Shown: positions 13,211 through 20,239 of the stretch, one piece after another
How the letters are laid out: each line of letters opens with the position of its first letter
How positions within the stretch are numbered: position 1 is the stretch's first letter
NCBI GenBank assembly: GCA_946480465.1
Contig: CAMLJY010000088.1
Span: 1-20,239, forward strand
Reading direction: 5' to 3'
Origin: an uncultured Burkholderiales bacterium
GTDB lineage: Bacteria > Pseudomonadota > Gammaproteobacteria > Burkholderiales > Burkholderiaceae
DNA: 20,239 nucleotides
Translations under genes and position numbers: made by a program
Notes under the pieces: model-generated
What the model saw: the letters and a program-made list of their open reading frames with translations, nothing else
Database searches by the model: none
What the model was told of the DNA's origin: nothing

Positions 13211-14728
13211 GTGGCCCCCTGCCTCGCGATCGACATCGGTTCCACCTGGACCAAGGGCGCGCTGTTCGACTGGTGCGACGGCGAACTGCAGCTGGAACGC
13301 CGCGCCGCGCACCCGACCACGGTGCACGACCTGGGCGAAGGCTTTGCCGCGGTGCTGCAGGGGCTGTTGCCCGGTGTGGCGCCGGCTGAACTGGCGCGGC
13401 GCGCCGCGCGGGGCGAGCTGTCGATCGACTATTCCTCGTCGGCCAAGGGCGGGCTCGCGGTGGCCGCGCTGGGGCTGGTGCCCGAGATCACGCTGGAGGT
13501 GGCCAAGCTGGCCGCCTGCTCGGCCGGCGCCAAGCTGACGCAGGTGCTGTCCTATCGCCTGAATGGCGCGGACATCCGTGCGCTGGAACAGGACCCGCCC
13601 GACATCCTGCTGTTCGCCGGCGGCACCGACGGCGGCAACACCGACTACCTGCTGCGCAATGCGCAGGCGCTGGCGCGCTCGTCGCTGCGCTGCGCGATGG
13701 TGTATGCCGGCAACCGCGCGGTGCGCGACGAGGTCTGCGCGCTGCTGGCCGACCGCGACCTCGTCGCCGTCGACAACCTGCTGCCGGCGCTGGACGCACC
13801 GCAGCCCGAGCCCGCGCGCGAGGCGCTGCGCCGGCTGTTCCTGCAGCGCATCGTGCGCGGCAAGGGCCTGGACCGGGTGGTCGACCTGGTCGGCGCGGAG
13901 CCCGCCCCCACGCCCTACGCGATGCTGGAATTCGCCCGCGCCATCGCCGCCACGGTGCCGGGCTGGGAGGAGTTCATCCTGCTCGACATCGGTGGCGCGA
14001 CGACCGACGTGTACTCGGCCCACCGCGAGGCGCAGGCCTCCGGCGTCGTGCAGCGCGGCCTGCCGGAGCCGGGCGTCAAGCGCACGGTCGAAGGCGACCT
14101 GGGCATGCGGGTCTCGGCCGCCACCACCCTGGCCGCCGCCCGGCCCGTGCTGGCCGGCCAGCTGGGCATCGATGTCGCGCCGATGGAGCGGCACGTGCGG
14201 CAGGTGGCGGCGCTGCCGCAGCACCTGCCCGGCGAAGACGACGAAGGCCAGCGGCTGGACGCGCTGCTGGCCGGCTTCTGCCTGGCCGAGGCCTGTACCC
14301 GGCACGCCGGCCGCTCGCAGGAAGTCAGCACGCCCGACGGCCTGGTGCAGCTGCAGCTGGGCCGTGACCTGCGCGGCGTGCGCCGGGTCATCGGCTCGGG
14401 CGGCTGGCTGGCCCAGGCCGGCGGCTTCGATCCCACGCCCTGGCTGCGGCTGCGCCCGCTGGACGAGCGCGGCCGCCACGTGCTGCTGCCCGCCCGCGTC
14501 GACTACTTCCGCGACACCGGCTACCTGTTTCCGCTGCTGGCCAACGTGGCGCGCCGCCACCCGGCGGCGGCGGCGCGGGCCGGCGTGCGAGCCCTGCAGA
14601 CCACCGCGGGGCGCCCCGAATCCCTCACTTCGCCTCTCACCCATGGAACTGAGCAACCGCCGCCTGACCCGCGAGGCCTTCGAGGCCGAACGGGCCAGCG
14701 TGATGAACACCTGGCCCACCGGGGCTGA
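13211..14728 (+). CDS. glmL: glutamate mutase-associated ATPase (GlmL/MutL type)
   Basis: An actin/Hsp70-fold ATPase encoded between the two mutase subunits, thought to act as a reactivating or assembly chaperone for the B12 enzyme. Phosphate-1 motif AIDIGSTWTKGAL (D8), LLFAGGTDGGN, phosphate-2 motif LLDIGGATTDVY (D259) and the adenosine motif VIGSGGWLAQAGG are all present. It starts at GTG 13211, 6 bases after glmS, where the phosphate-1 motif immediately follows. Homologs end near residue 462 after the 'YLFPLLANVARRHPAAA' helix; here that point is about residue 463, yet the frame continues to TGA 14726-14728, adding about 42 low-complexity residues (rich in Pro, Arg, Gly) that overlap the first 86 bases of glmE. 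The normal stop may have been lost. Core function should be intact. Confidence 0.93.
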   Translation: MAPCLAIDIGSTWTKGALFDWCDGELQLERRAAHPTTVHDLGEGFAAVLQGLLPGVAPAELARRAARGELSIDYSSSAKGGLAVAALGLVPEITLEVAKLAACSAGAKLTQVLSYRLNGADIRALEQDPPDILLFAGGTDGGNTDYLLRNAQALARSSLRCAMVYAGNRAVRDEVCALLADRDLVAVDNLLPALDAPQPEPAREALRRLFLQRIVRGKGLDRVVDLVGAEPAPTPYAMLEFARAIAATVPGWEEFILLDIGGATTDVYSAHREAQASGVVQRGLPEPGVKRTVEGDLGMRVSAATTLAAARPVLAGQLGIDVAPMERHVRQVAALPQHLPGEDDEGQRLDALLAGFCLAEACTRHAGRSQEVSTPDGLVQLQLGRDLRGVRRVIGSGGWLAQAGGFDPTPWLRLRPLDERGRHVLLPARVDYFRDTGYLFPLLANVARRHPAAAARAGVRALQTTAGRPESLTSPLTHGTEQPPPDPRGLRGRTGQRDEHLAHRG

Positions 14729-16088
14729 GGTCGATTTCGCCGAAGGCCTGCGCTACCAGCATGCGCTGCCCGAGCACAAGCGCTTCTCGGCCGCGCTGGC
14801 GGCCGCCGACCGGGCCGGCCGCACGCTGTTCCAGCCGCGCGCCGGCGTGGCGCTGCTGGAAGAGCACATCGCGCTGCTGCAGTACCTGCAGGACAGCTGC
14901 GACCTGCTGCCCACCACGATCGACGCCTACACGCGCCTGAACCGCTACGACGAGGCCGCCGTCGGCATCGCGCGCTCGCAGCAGGCGGGCACCTCGCTGC
15001 TGAACGGCTTTCCGGCCGTCAACCACGGCCTGGCCGGCTGCCGGCGCCTGATCGAATCGCTGGACAAGCCGGTGCAGGTGCGCCACGGCACGCCGGACGC
15101 GCGGCTGCTGGCCGAGATCACCTTGGCCGCGGGCTTCACGGCTTATGAGGGCGGCGGCATCTCGTACAACGTGCCCTATGCCAAGCGGGTGCCGCTCGAG
15201 CGGTCGATCCGCCACTGGCAATACTGCGATCGGCTGATCGGCCTGTACGAGGAAGAGGGCATCCGCATCAACCGCGAGCCCTTCGGGCCGCTGTCGGGCA
15301 CGCTGGTGCCGCCCTTCGTCTCGCACTGCGTGGCGCTGATCGAAGGCCTGCTGGCGCTGGAGCAGGGCGCCAAGTGCCTGACGCTGGGCTACGGCCAGGC
15401 CGGCAACCTGGTGCAGGACGTGGCGGCCATCCGGTCGCTGCGCGAACTGGGGCATGAATACTTCCGGGCCGCGGGCCATGACGACTACCAGCTCAGCACC
15501 GTGTTCCACCAGTGGATGGGCGGTTTTCCGGAGAACGAATCGATGGCCTATTCGGTGATCTGCTGGGGCGCGGCCACCGCTGCGATGGCCGGAGCCACCA
15601 AGGTCATCGTGAAGACCCCGCACGAGGCGGCCGGCGTGCCCACCAAGGAAGCCAATCGCCAGGGCCTGAACGCCACCAGCCAGATCCTGAACATGGTGCG
15701 CGAGCAGAACGTGCCGGTGAGCCCCGAGGTCGAACGCGAGGTGGCGCTGATCAAGCGCGAGGTGCGCGCGGTGATGGCCAAGGTGATGGAGCTGGGGCGC
15801 GGTGACGTGGCGGTCGGCGCCGTGCGCGCCTTCGAGGCCGGGGTGATGGACATCCCCTTCGCGCCGGCCGCCTGCAATGCCGGCAAGCTGATGCCGATCC
15901 GCGACAACGAGGGGGCGGTGCGCATCTTCGATGCCGGCCATGCGCCGCTGCCCGACGACGTCATCGCCTACCACCGCGAGAAGGTGGCCGAGCGCGCCCG
16001 CGCCGAGCAGCGCGAAAGCTCGTTCCGCATGGTCGTCGACGACATCTACGCGATCTCCAAGGGCAAGCTGGTCGGGAGGCCCGCATGA
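14643..16088 (+). CDS. glmE: glutamate mutase epsilon (E) subunit
   Basis: The catalytic TIM-barrel subunit, 481 residues (Clostridium enzymes about 483). It begins MELSNRRLT, matching the usual MEL... start, so ATG 14643 is right although it lies inside the 3' end of glmL and has no Shine-Dalgarno sequence. Aligned from memory with the C. cochlearium structure, the glutamate-binding residues are kept: R66 in QPRAG, R98 in YTR, R147 in VRHG, E169 in YEGGG, Y175 and Y179 in SYNVPY; K324 and E328 in KTPHEAAGVPTKEAN correspond to the adenosine-contacting K326 and E330. With the S subunit it forms the E2S2 enzyme that carries out a radical carbon-skeleton rearrangement. It overlaps methylaspartate ammonia-lyase by 4 bases (ATGA). 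Confidence 0.97.
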   Translation: MELSNRRLTREAFEAERASVMNTWPTGAEVDFAEGLRYQHALPEHKRFSAALAAADRAGRTLFQPRAGVALLEEHIALLQYLQDSCDLLPTTIDAYTRLNRYDEAAVGIARSQQAGTSLLNGFPAVNHGLAGCRRLIESLDKPVQVRHGTPDARLLAEITLAAGFTAYEGGGISYNVPYAKRVPLERSIRHWQYCDRLIGLYEEEGIRINREPFGPLSGTLVPPFVSHCVALIEGLLALEQGAKCLTLGYGQAGNLVQDVAAIRSLRELGHEYFRAAGHDDYQLSTVFHQWMGGFPENESMAYSVICWGAATAAMAGATKVIVKTPHEAAGVPTKEANRQGLNATSQILNMVREQNVPVSPEVEREVALIKREVRAVMAKVMELGRGDVAVGAVRAFEAGVMDIPFAPAACNAGKLMPIRDNEGAVRIFDAGHAPLPDDVIAYHREKVAERARAEQRESSFRMVVDDIYAISKGKLVGRPA

Positions 16089-17362
16089 CGACGAACCTGG
16101 CCACCCCGGTCCACATCACCCACGCCGAATTCGTCGCCGGCTTCTCATCGTTCTACTTCGACGACCAGCAGGCCATCAAGGCCGGGGCGCGGCAGGACGG
16201 CTTCGTCTACGACGGCCTGCCGCTGACCCCGGGATTCAGCGCCGTGCGGCAGGCCGGCGAATGCGTCTCGGTGCTGCTGACTTTGAGTGATGGCAGCGTC
16301 GGCATCGGCGATTGCGCGGCGGTGCAGTATTCCGGCGCGGGCGGACGCGATCCGCTGTTCCTCGCGGCCGACTTCCTGCCCCTGCTGCGCCGCGAGGTGG
16401 CGCCGCTGCTGGAAGGCCGCGACGCGTCGGACTTCCTGGGCAATGCGCGCTTCATCGACAGCGTGCAGGTCGGCGGGCGGCGGCTGCACACCGCCATCCG
16501 CTACGGGCTGAGCCAGGCCTTGCTGGACGCGGCCGCCCACGCGCGCCGCCGCCTGGCGGTGGAGGTGCTGTGCGAGGCCTACGGCCTGCCGGTCGAGACC
16601 ACGCCGATCCCGCTCTTCGGCCAGAGCGGCGACGACCGCCACGGCGCGGTCGACAAGATGGTGCAAAAGCGCGTCGACGTGCTGCCGCACGGCCTGATCA
16701 ACCACGTGGCCGACAAGCTGGGCCACCAGGGCGAGAAGCTGCGCGACTACGTGCGCTGGCTGGTGCGGCGCGTGCAGGCGCTGGGCGGCGAGGGCTACCG
16801 GCCGGAACTGCACATCGACGTCTACGGCACCATCGGCCAGGCCTTCGGGCAGGATGCCGATCGCATCGCGGGTTATCTCGCCACGCTGGAGGCTGACGCC
16901 GGACCACTGGCGCTGTCGATCGAAGGGCCGGTGGATGCCGGCTCGCGCGAGGGCCAGATCGAGGCGCTGGCGGCCATCACGCAGCGGCTGCGCGCGCTGG
17001 GCTCGCGGGTGCGCATCGTCGCCGACGAGTGGTGCAACACGCTGGACGACGTCGTGGCCTTCACGGCCGCGCGCTGCTGCGACATGGTGCAGATCAAGAC
17101 CCCGGACCTGGGCAGCATCCACAACGTCGTCGAATCGGTGCTGCACTGCCAGCGGCACGGCATGCAGGCCTACCAGGGCGGCACCTGCAACGAGACCGAC
17201 GTCTCGGCCCGCGCCTGCGTGCAGGTGGCGCTGGCGGCGCGGCCGATGCGGCTGCTGGTCAAGCCCGGCATGGGCTTCGACGAGGGCTTCTGCATCGTCC
17301 ACAACGAGATGCATCGCACGCTGGCGCTGTTGCGGCGGCGGCAGCCCGGCGCGCGGGGTTGA
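16085..17362 (+). CDS. mal: methylaspartate ammonia-lyase
   Basis: An enolase-superfamily enzyme that removes ammonia from (2S,3S)-3-methylaspartate to give mesaconate, the step after glutamate mutase. At 425 residues it is near the usual 413. The metal ligands are D245 (HIDVYG), E280 (SIEGP) and D314 (VADEW), the usual three-carboxylate set of the superfamily; K338 (QIKTPDLG) is the catalytic base and H202 (VLPHGLIN) the second catalytic residue, with Q336 and the YQGGTCNETD loop (363-372) binding substrate. These line up with H194, D238, E273, D307, Q329 and K331 of the clostridial enzyme. The start ATG 16085 overlaps the glmE stop, so production should be coupled to the mutase. No mesaconate-metabolising gene follows in the window. 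Confidence 0.96.
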   Translation: MTTNLATPVHITHAEFVAGFSSFYFDDQQAIKAGARQDGFVYDGLPLTPGFSAVRQAGECVSVLLTLSDGSVGIGDCAAVQYSGAGGRDPLFLAADFLPLLRREVAPLLEGRDASDFLGNARFIDSVQVGGRRLHTAIRYGLSQALLDAAAHARRRLAVEVLCEAYGLPVETTPIPLFGQSGDDRHGAVDKMVQKRVDVLPHGLINHVADKLGHQGEKLRDYVRWLVRRVQALGGEGYRPELHIDVYGTIGQAFGQDADRIAGYLATLEADAGPLALSIEGPVDAGSREGQIEALAAITQRLRALGSRVRIVADEWCNTLDDVVAFTAARCCDMVQIKTPDLGSIHNVVESVLHCQRHGMQAYQGGTCNETDVSARACVQVALAARPMRLLVKPGMGFDEGFCIVHNEMHRTLALLRRRQPGARG

Positions 17363-17443
17363 GCCGGCGGGTGGCGCCTGCGCGGCCAGCGCGGCCGGGG
17401 CCACAATGGCGCCGCCCCCGCCGCCGCGCCTGATCCCGCCGCC

Positions 17444-18403
17444 ATGTCAGACACCCTGCGCCACGCCACGCTGCGCCAGCTCCAGATCTTCCTCGAGGCC
17501 GCCGAGCACTGCAGCTTCGCGCGTGCGGCCGAGGCCTTGCACCTGAGCCAGCCGGCGGTGTCGATGCAGATGAGCCAGCTGGCCGAGACGGTCGGCCTGC
17601 CGCTGTTCGAGAAGCGCGGCCGCACGCTGGCGCTGACCCAGGCCGGCGAGGCGCTGCTGCCCTACGCCGAGCGGGTGGCCCAGGCCCTGCGCGAGGCCGG
17701 CGAGGCCATCGATGCGCTGCAGGGCCTGCACCATGGCACGCTGCGCATCGCGCTGGTGACCACCACGCGCTACTTCATGCCGCGGCTGATCGCGCGCTTC
17801 CGGGCACAGCACCCGCACATCGCGGTCGACGTGTCCATCGCCCCGCGCGAGGCCGTGATCGCGCAGATCGAAAGCAACCAGGTCGAGCTGGCGGTGATGG
17901 GCCGGCCGCCGACGCACATCCCGCTGACGGCCGATGCCTTCGCCAAGCACCCGCACGGCGTCATCGCCGCGCCCGACCACCCGCTGGTGGGCAAGCGGCG
18001 CGTGCCGCCGGCGCGCCTCGCCAGCGAGACCTTCCTGCCGCGGGAGGCCGGCTCGGGCACGCGCCATGCGATGAACCAGTACTTCGCGGCGCACCGGCTG
18101 AACCCGCCGATCGGCCACGAGATGACGAGCAACGAGTCCATCAAGCAGGCGGTGATGGCCGGCCTGGGGCTGGCCTTCATCTCGCTGCACACGGTGGTGC
18201 TGGAACACCAGACCGGCCACCTCGCGCTGCTGGACCTGCAGGGCCTGCCGGTGGTGCGCGACTGGTACGTGCTGAACCGCAGCGGCCGGCCGCTGAGCCC
18301 CGCGGCCGCGGCCTTCAAACGCTTCCTGCATGCCGAGGCGCCGGCCTACATGGACCGGCTGCTGCCGGCGCGGCGGGGGCGGGTGAAGGCGGAGGCGGGC
18401 TGA
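17444..18403 (+). CDS. LysR-family transcriptional regulator, CbbR-like
   Basis: A 319-residue LysR-type regulator. The N-terminal winged HTH (about 8-66) reads TLRQLQIFLEAAEHCSFARAAEALHLSQPAVSMQMSQL. The effector-binding domain (98-305) carries stretches I associate with CbbR, the Calvin-cycle regulator: RYFMPRLIARF, ELAVMGRPP, FLPREAGSGTRHAM, EMTSNESIKQAVMAGLGLAFISLHTV and a WYVLNR..RPLSPAAAAFKRFL end. No RuBisCO or Calvin gene is visible; instead it follows methylaspartate ammonia-lyase by 81 bases on the same strand (GC-rich, no clear promoter seen), so it may be co-transcribed and regulate the glm/mal operon. True CbbR proteins bind phosphorylated sugars or NADPH; here an organic-acid effector is equally possible. 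LysR membership is certain, the target is inferred. Confidence 0.92.
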   Translation: MSDTLRHATLRQLQIFLEAAEHCSFARAAEALHLSQPAVSMQMSQLAETVGLPLFEKRGRTLALTQAGEALLPYAERVAQALREAGEAIDALQGLHHGTLRIALVTTTRYFMPRLIARFRAQHPHIAVDVSIAPREAVIAQIESNQVELAVMGRPPTHIPLTADAFAKHPHGVIAAPDHPLVGKRRVPPARLASETFLPREAGSGTRHAMNQYFAAHRLNPPIGHEMTSNESIKQAVMAGLGLAFISLHTVVLEHQTGHLALLDLQGLPVVRDWYVLNRSGRPLSPAAAAFKRFLHAEAPAYMDRLLPARRGRVKAEAG

Positions 18404-18852
18404 GCTTTGCCGCGGGAACCCGTTGTGCCAGAGGGGGCCAGCGGTCCGGCGCTGTCGTGGATCACATGATCGGGCCGCTGAATCGCGAGGCCGTGCAGCG
18501 TTCGTCGAGTCCCTGCAACTGCCGCATGCCGATGCACCGCTGATCGAGCATCTCGCCGCGGACATGAGCCGCCAGGTCGGTGGCCATCCTTGCCGGATGC
18601 TCGAGCTGCTCCGCGCGCGAAGCTCGGCCGCAAAGGCACGCATTCACGCGCGAGTTCGAGCGAGCGCACTCGATCGCGAAGTGCTGGCGAAGACCAGGCG
18701 GCTGGACATGCCGCTCGGGTAACGCGCCACCGCGTTCCTCAGGGAGCCGCCTGGCCTCCTGGCCCGAAATGCGTGCCCGCACTTCCCCTTGTTGATCTCG
18801 TACTCGCGCTGAACGCGACTCGGATGCCGGCTCACTTCGGCCAAGAAGCAAT

Positions 18853-18871
18853 CCCCCCGGGATACGGGGGG
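18853..18871. repeat. short GC hairpin (7-bp stem, 5-base loop)
   Basis: CCCCCCG (18853-18859) pairs with CGGGGGG (18865-18871) around ggata. No T-tract follows on the plus strand, and on the minus strand only a short mixed stretch follows. It could be a weak terminator or leader structure upstream of the RCC1-like gene, or chance in GC-rich DNA. Confidence 0.35.
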
Positions 18872-18946
18872 CCAATCCCCGATGGCTCCGAGGGAGGCCC
18901 TGGATAACGCGCCAGTAACGGTGGGCTCTCAAGATGCCGCAGCCTT

Positions 18947-18956
18947 GGAGGAGGAG
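18947..18956 (+). promoter_or_regulatory. strong Shine-Dalgarno deciding a TTG start
   Basis: GGAGGAGGAG lies 5 bases before TTG 18962. It is the best ribosome-binding sequence in the window and the reason for placing the RCC1-like gene start at a TTG instead of the later in-frame GTG or ATG codons. Confidence 0.7.
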
Positions 18957-18961
18957 AAGCC

Positions 18962-20239
18962 TTGCGACACGACCCTTGCGCGGCGGTGGCGGTGGATGAA
19001 GCGAAGCGGCGGCACTGGCACCATGCGACAGCGCGACGCATTCCATCTGGCCGTTGGGCGAGCGCGCGGTCCACCGGTGGGCGCCTGTGCGTCGCGCTGT
19101 CGTTCGTTCTGATGACCGCCTGCGGCGGCGGCTCGGACCGGCCCGCGAATCCCTGGACCGAGGCGCCGCAAGGCGGAGCGAGCGCCAGCGCCGCGCTGCC
19201 TACGGGATTGAAGGCCGATCCTCGGCGCCGCACCCTCTCGGCAGCGGCGCATCTGCCCGATGCGACCGCCTTGTTCGATGGGGCCGAACGCGCGTTCCCG
19301 CAGTACTTTCCGGGCCGAGGCAGCAACCAGACGCGCATCGTCGAAGGGCTCGTGTCGGTCGCCACCGTGTTCACCGGCTCCGGCTATGACGTGGCGCTTC
19401 GAAGCGATGGGTCGCTGTGGCTCTGGGGCCTGGACCAGGGAGGCCTGAAGACGAGCGGCGGTGGAATGGGCGCGGAATGGGTGAGGACGCCCACCGCGGT
19501 TCCGGGGCTGCCACCAAGCGTTCAGGCATCGACGTGCAACGCCATCTTGTCTGCACTCGCCGCCGACGGCACCGCGTGGATCACGCCCGGCAAGCGCGTC
19601 GGCGACCGTCGGCCGCCGCAGCAGGTGGGCGGGCTCGGCGTCGTGTCGAACCACGCCGTCACGCTTGTCGTGACGGCGGGCGGTGAGTTGTGGGGATGGG
19701 GCGCACACAACGGCGAACTCGACGGCACGGTCTTCGGTGGACGGCGCGGGACGCGCGTACCGACCCGCGTGCCGGGCTTCGCACGGATCGTCGACGTGCA
19801 CCATGGTTGCGGGCGCATCGTCGCGCTCCGTGAGGACGGCGCGCTGCGCCTGTCGCCCGGCTTCGATTCGCTGGCCACCGGCGGCGCAACCCGGCCCGAG
19901 GTCCTTGCCGGATTGGACGGCATCGTCGCACTGGGCAGTGGCTACGCGGACCGCCAGGCCTGCGGCGTGTACGCGCTGCGGGCCGATGGCGGCGCATGGC
20001 TGGTCAAGGCTGGCGATTTCGGGCTGGGGAATTCGGCGACACGGCGCGAGGACGTGCCGGCGCTTGCCGACGTGTCCTGTTCGTTCGTCAAGGCGGCAGC
20101 GTGTGTCGCGCGGGCGCGCGACGGTCGCGTCTGGTCATGGGGGCTGCGCGGGCTGACGCCGGAGCTGATGCATGCGGGGCAACCCGCGGGAGCGCGGCAG
20201 GCCACGGCGAGTGGCCACGTCGTGCTCGGCGATGGAAGG
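18962..20239 (+). CDS. RCC1-like beta-propeller lipoprotein, 3' truncated
   Basis: The frame is open from 18962 to the window end (426 codons, no stop). The N-terminus is a long basic n-region, then a hydrophobic RLCVALSFVLMTAC with lipobox cysteine C54 followed by GGGSD, so the protein should be exported and lipid-anchored. Residues about 100-125 (DATALFDGAERAFPQYFPGRGSNQT) resemble an N-terminal module I associate with Burkholderiales surface lipoproteins ('...AE...PQ[YF]FPG...'). From about residue 135 there are RCC1/BLIP-II-type blades: SGYDVALRSDGSLWLWG, HAVTLVVTAGGELWGWG, GRIVALREDGALRLS, GVYALRADGGAWLV and CVARARDGRVWSWG. Such propellers mediate protein binding, often at the surface; no enzymatic residue is evident. 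More T/A-ending codons (gga, gca, ttg, cga) are used than in the metabolic genes, hinting at a different history. The alternative start is ATG 19112, which would remove the signal peptide. Confidence 0.8.
   Translation, partial: MRHDPCAAVAVDEAKRRHWHHATARRIPSGRWASARSTGGRLCVALSFVLMTACGGGSDRPANPWTEAPQGGASASAALPTGLKADPRRRTLSAAAHLPDATALFDGAERAFPQYFPGRGSNQTRIVEGLVSVATVFTGSGYDVALRSDGSLWLWGLDQGGLKTSGGGMGAEWVRTPTAVPGLPPSVQASTCNAILSALAADGTAWITPGKRVGDRRPPQQVGGLGVVSNHAVTLVVTAGGELWGWGAHNGELDGTVFGGRRGTRVPTRVPGFARIVDVHHGCGRIVALREDGALRLSPGFDSLATGGATRPEVLAGLDGIVALGSGYADRQACGVYALRADGGAWLVKAGDFGLGNSATRREDVPALADVSCSFVKAAACVARARDGRVWSWGLRGLTPELMHAGQPAGARQATASGHVVLGDGR

Larger units (their letters stand above)
18404..18961. 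other. 558-base region without a supportable gene
   Basis: Between the LysR stop and the RCC1-like gene several short frames are open on both strands (for example plus 18423-18722 and minus 18462-19046), but none has the neighbours' codon pattern, a convincing start, or a family I recognise. Base composition is somewhat less GC-rich and the sequence looks unconstrained. It holds a 7-bp GC hairpin (18853-18871) and a strong Shine-Dalgarno sequence at its end. It may be a decayed gene or an insertion scar; I see no IS ends, tRNA or target duplication. Confidence 0.5.

Noticed and set aside
13205..14719. 504-codon minus-strand frame opposite glmL
   Set aside because: Shadow of glmL; no recognisable domain and compositionally biased.
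18423..18722. 99-codon plus-strand frame after the LysR gene
   Set aside because: No start context, no family resemblance, and codon usage unlike the neighbours; treated as non-coding or decayed.
1..20239. CRISPR array, tRNA, rRNA, insertion sequence or prophage genes
   Set aside because: I saw no regularly spaced repeats, cloverleaf-like tRNA ends, transposase motifs or phage genes; the only tandem repeat is the short in-frame one inside glmS.

Overview
The window is very GC-rich, with strong G/C bias at third codon positions and long antisense shadow ORFs. The protein families (PhoP/PhoQ-like and QseB/TctE-like two-component pairs, a CbbR-like LysR regulator, several Cys-Gly-Gly-Gly type lipoproteins, an HAE1-type RND pump) point to a Gram-negative betaproteobacterium, most likely in the Burkholderiales. 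The species cannot be determined from the sequence alone.

Layout. (1) 1-2214: C-terminal three quarters of an RND efflux pump, cut by the window start, followed by a small two-TM protein (2363-2665). (2) 2692-6241: a four-heme-ligand-histidine cytochrome b on the minus strand, divergent from a plus-strand unit made of a periplasmic PepSY protein, a PhoP-like response regulator and a PhoQ-like kinase. The divergent promoter region holds a PhoP-box-like direct repeat (hexamer-N5-hexamer) fused to a perfect 11-bp inverted repeat. (3) 6271-10344, minus strand: a PAF-acetylhydrolase-like lipoprotein, then after about 265 bp an AfsA-like hotdog protein that overlaps by 4 bp a secreted clan GH-A (GH39-like) glycoside hydrolase lipoprotein. 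A perfect 14-bp palindrome sits just upstream of the AfsA-like gene. (4) 10444-12530: a second OmpR-type regulator/kinase pair, divergent from the PAF-AH-like gene, with a tandem 11-bp repeat in the divergent region. (5) 12671-17362: a complete coenzyme-B12-dependent glutamate mutase operon (glmS-glmL-glmE) tightly coupled to methylaspartate ammonia-lyase, followed by a CbbR-like LysR regulator (17444-18403). (6) 18404-18961: a stretch without a supportable gene. (7) 18962-20239: the start of an RCC1-like beta-propeller lipoprotein that runs off the window and uses a TTG start behind a very strong Shine-Dalgarno sequence.

How the genes fit together. The glm/mal block would convert L-glutamate to (2S,3S)-3-methylaspartate and then to mesaconate plus ammonia. 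No mesaconase, citramalate lyase or CoA-ester enzyme is in the window, so the fate of mesaconate is unknown. The LysR gene next door is the natural candidate regulator. The PhoP/PhoQ-like unit probably controls itself, PepSY and perhaps the cytochrome b. The AfsA-like/GH39-like pair is the least ordinary association here: a putative acyltransferase-type hotdog enzyme translationally coupled to an exported glycosidase.
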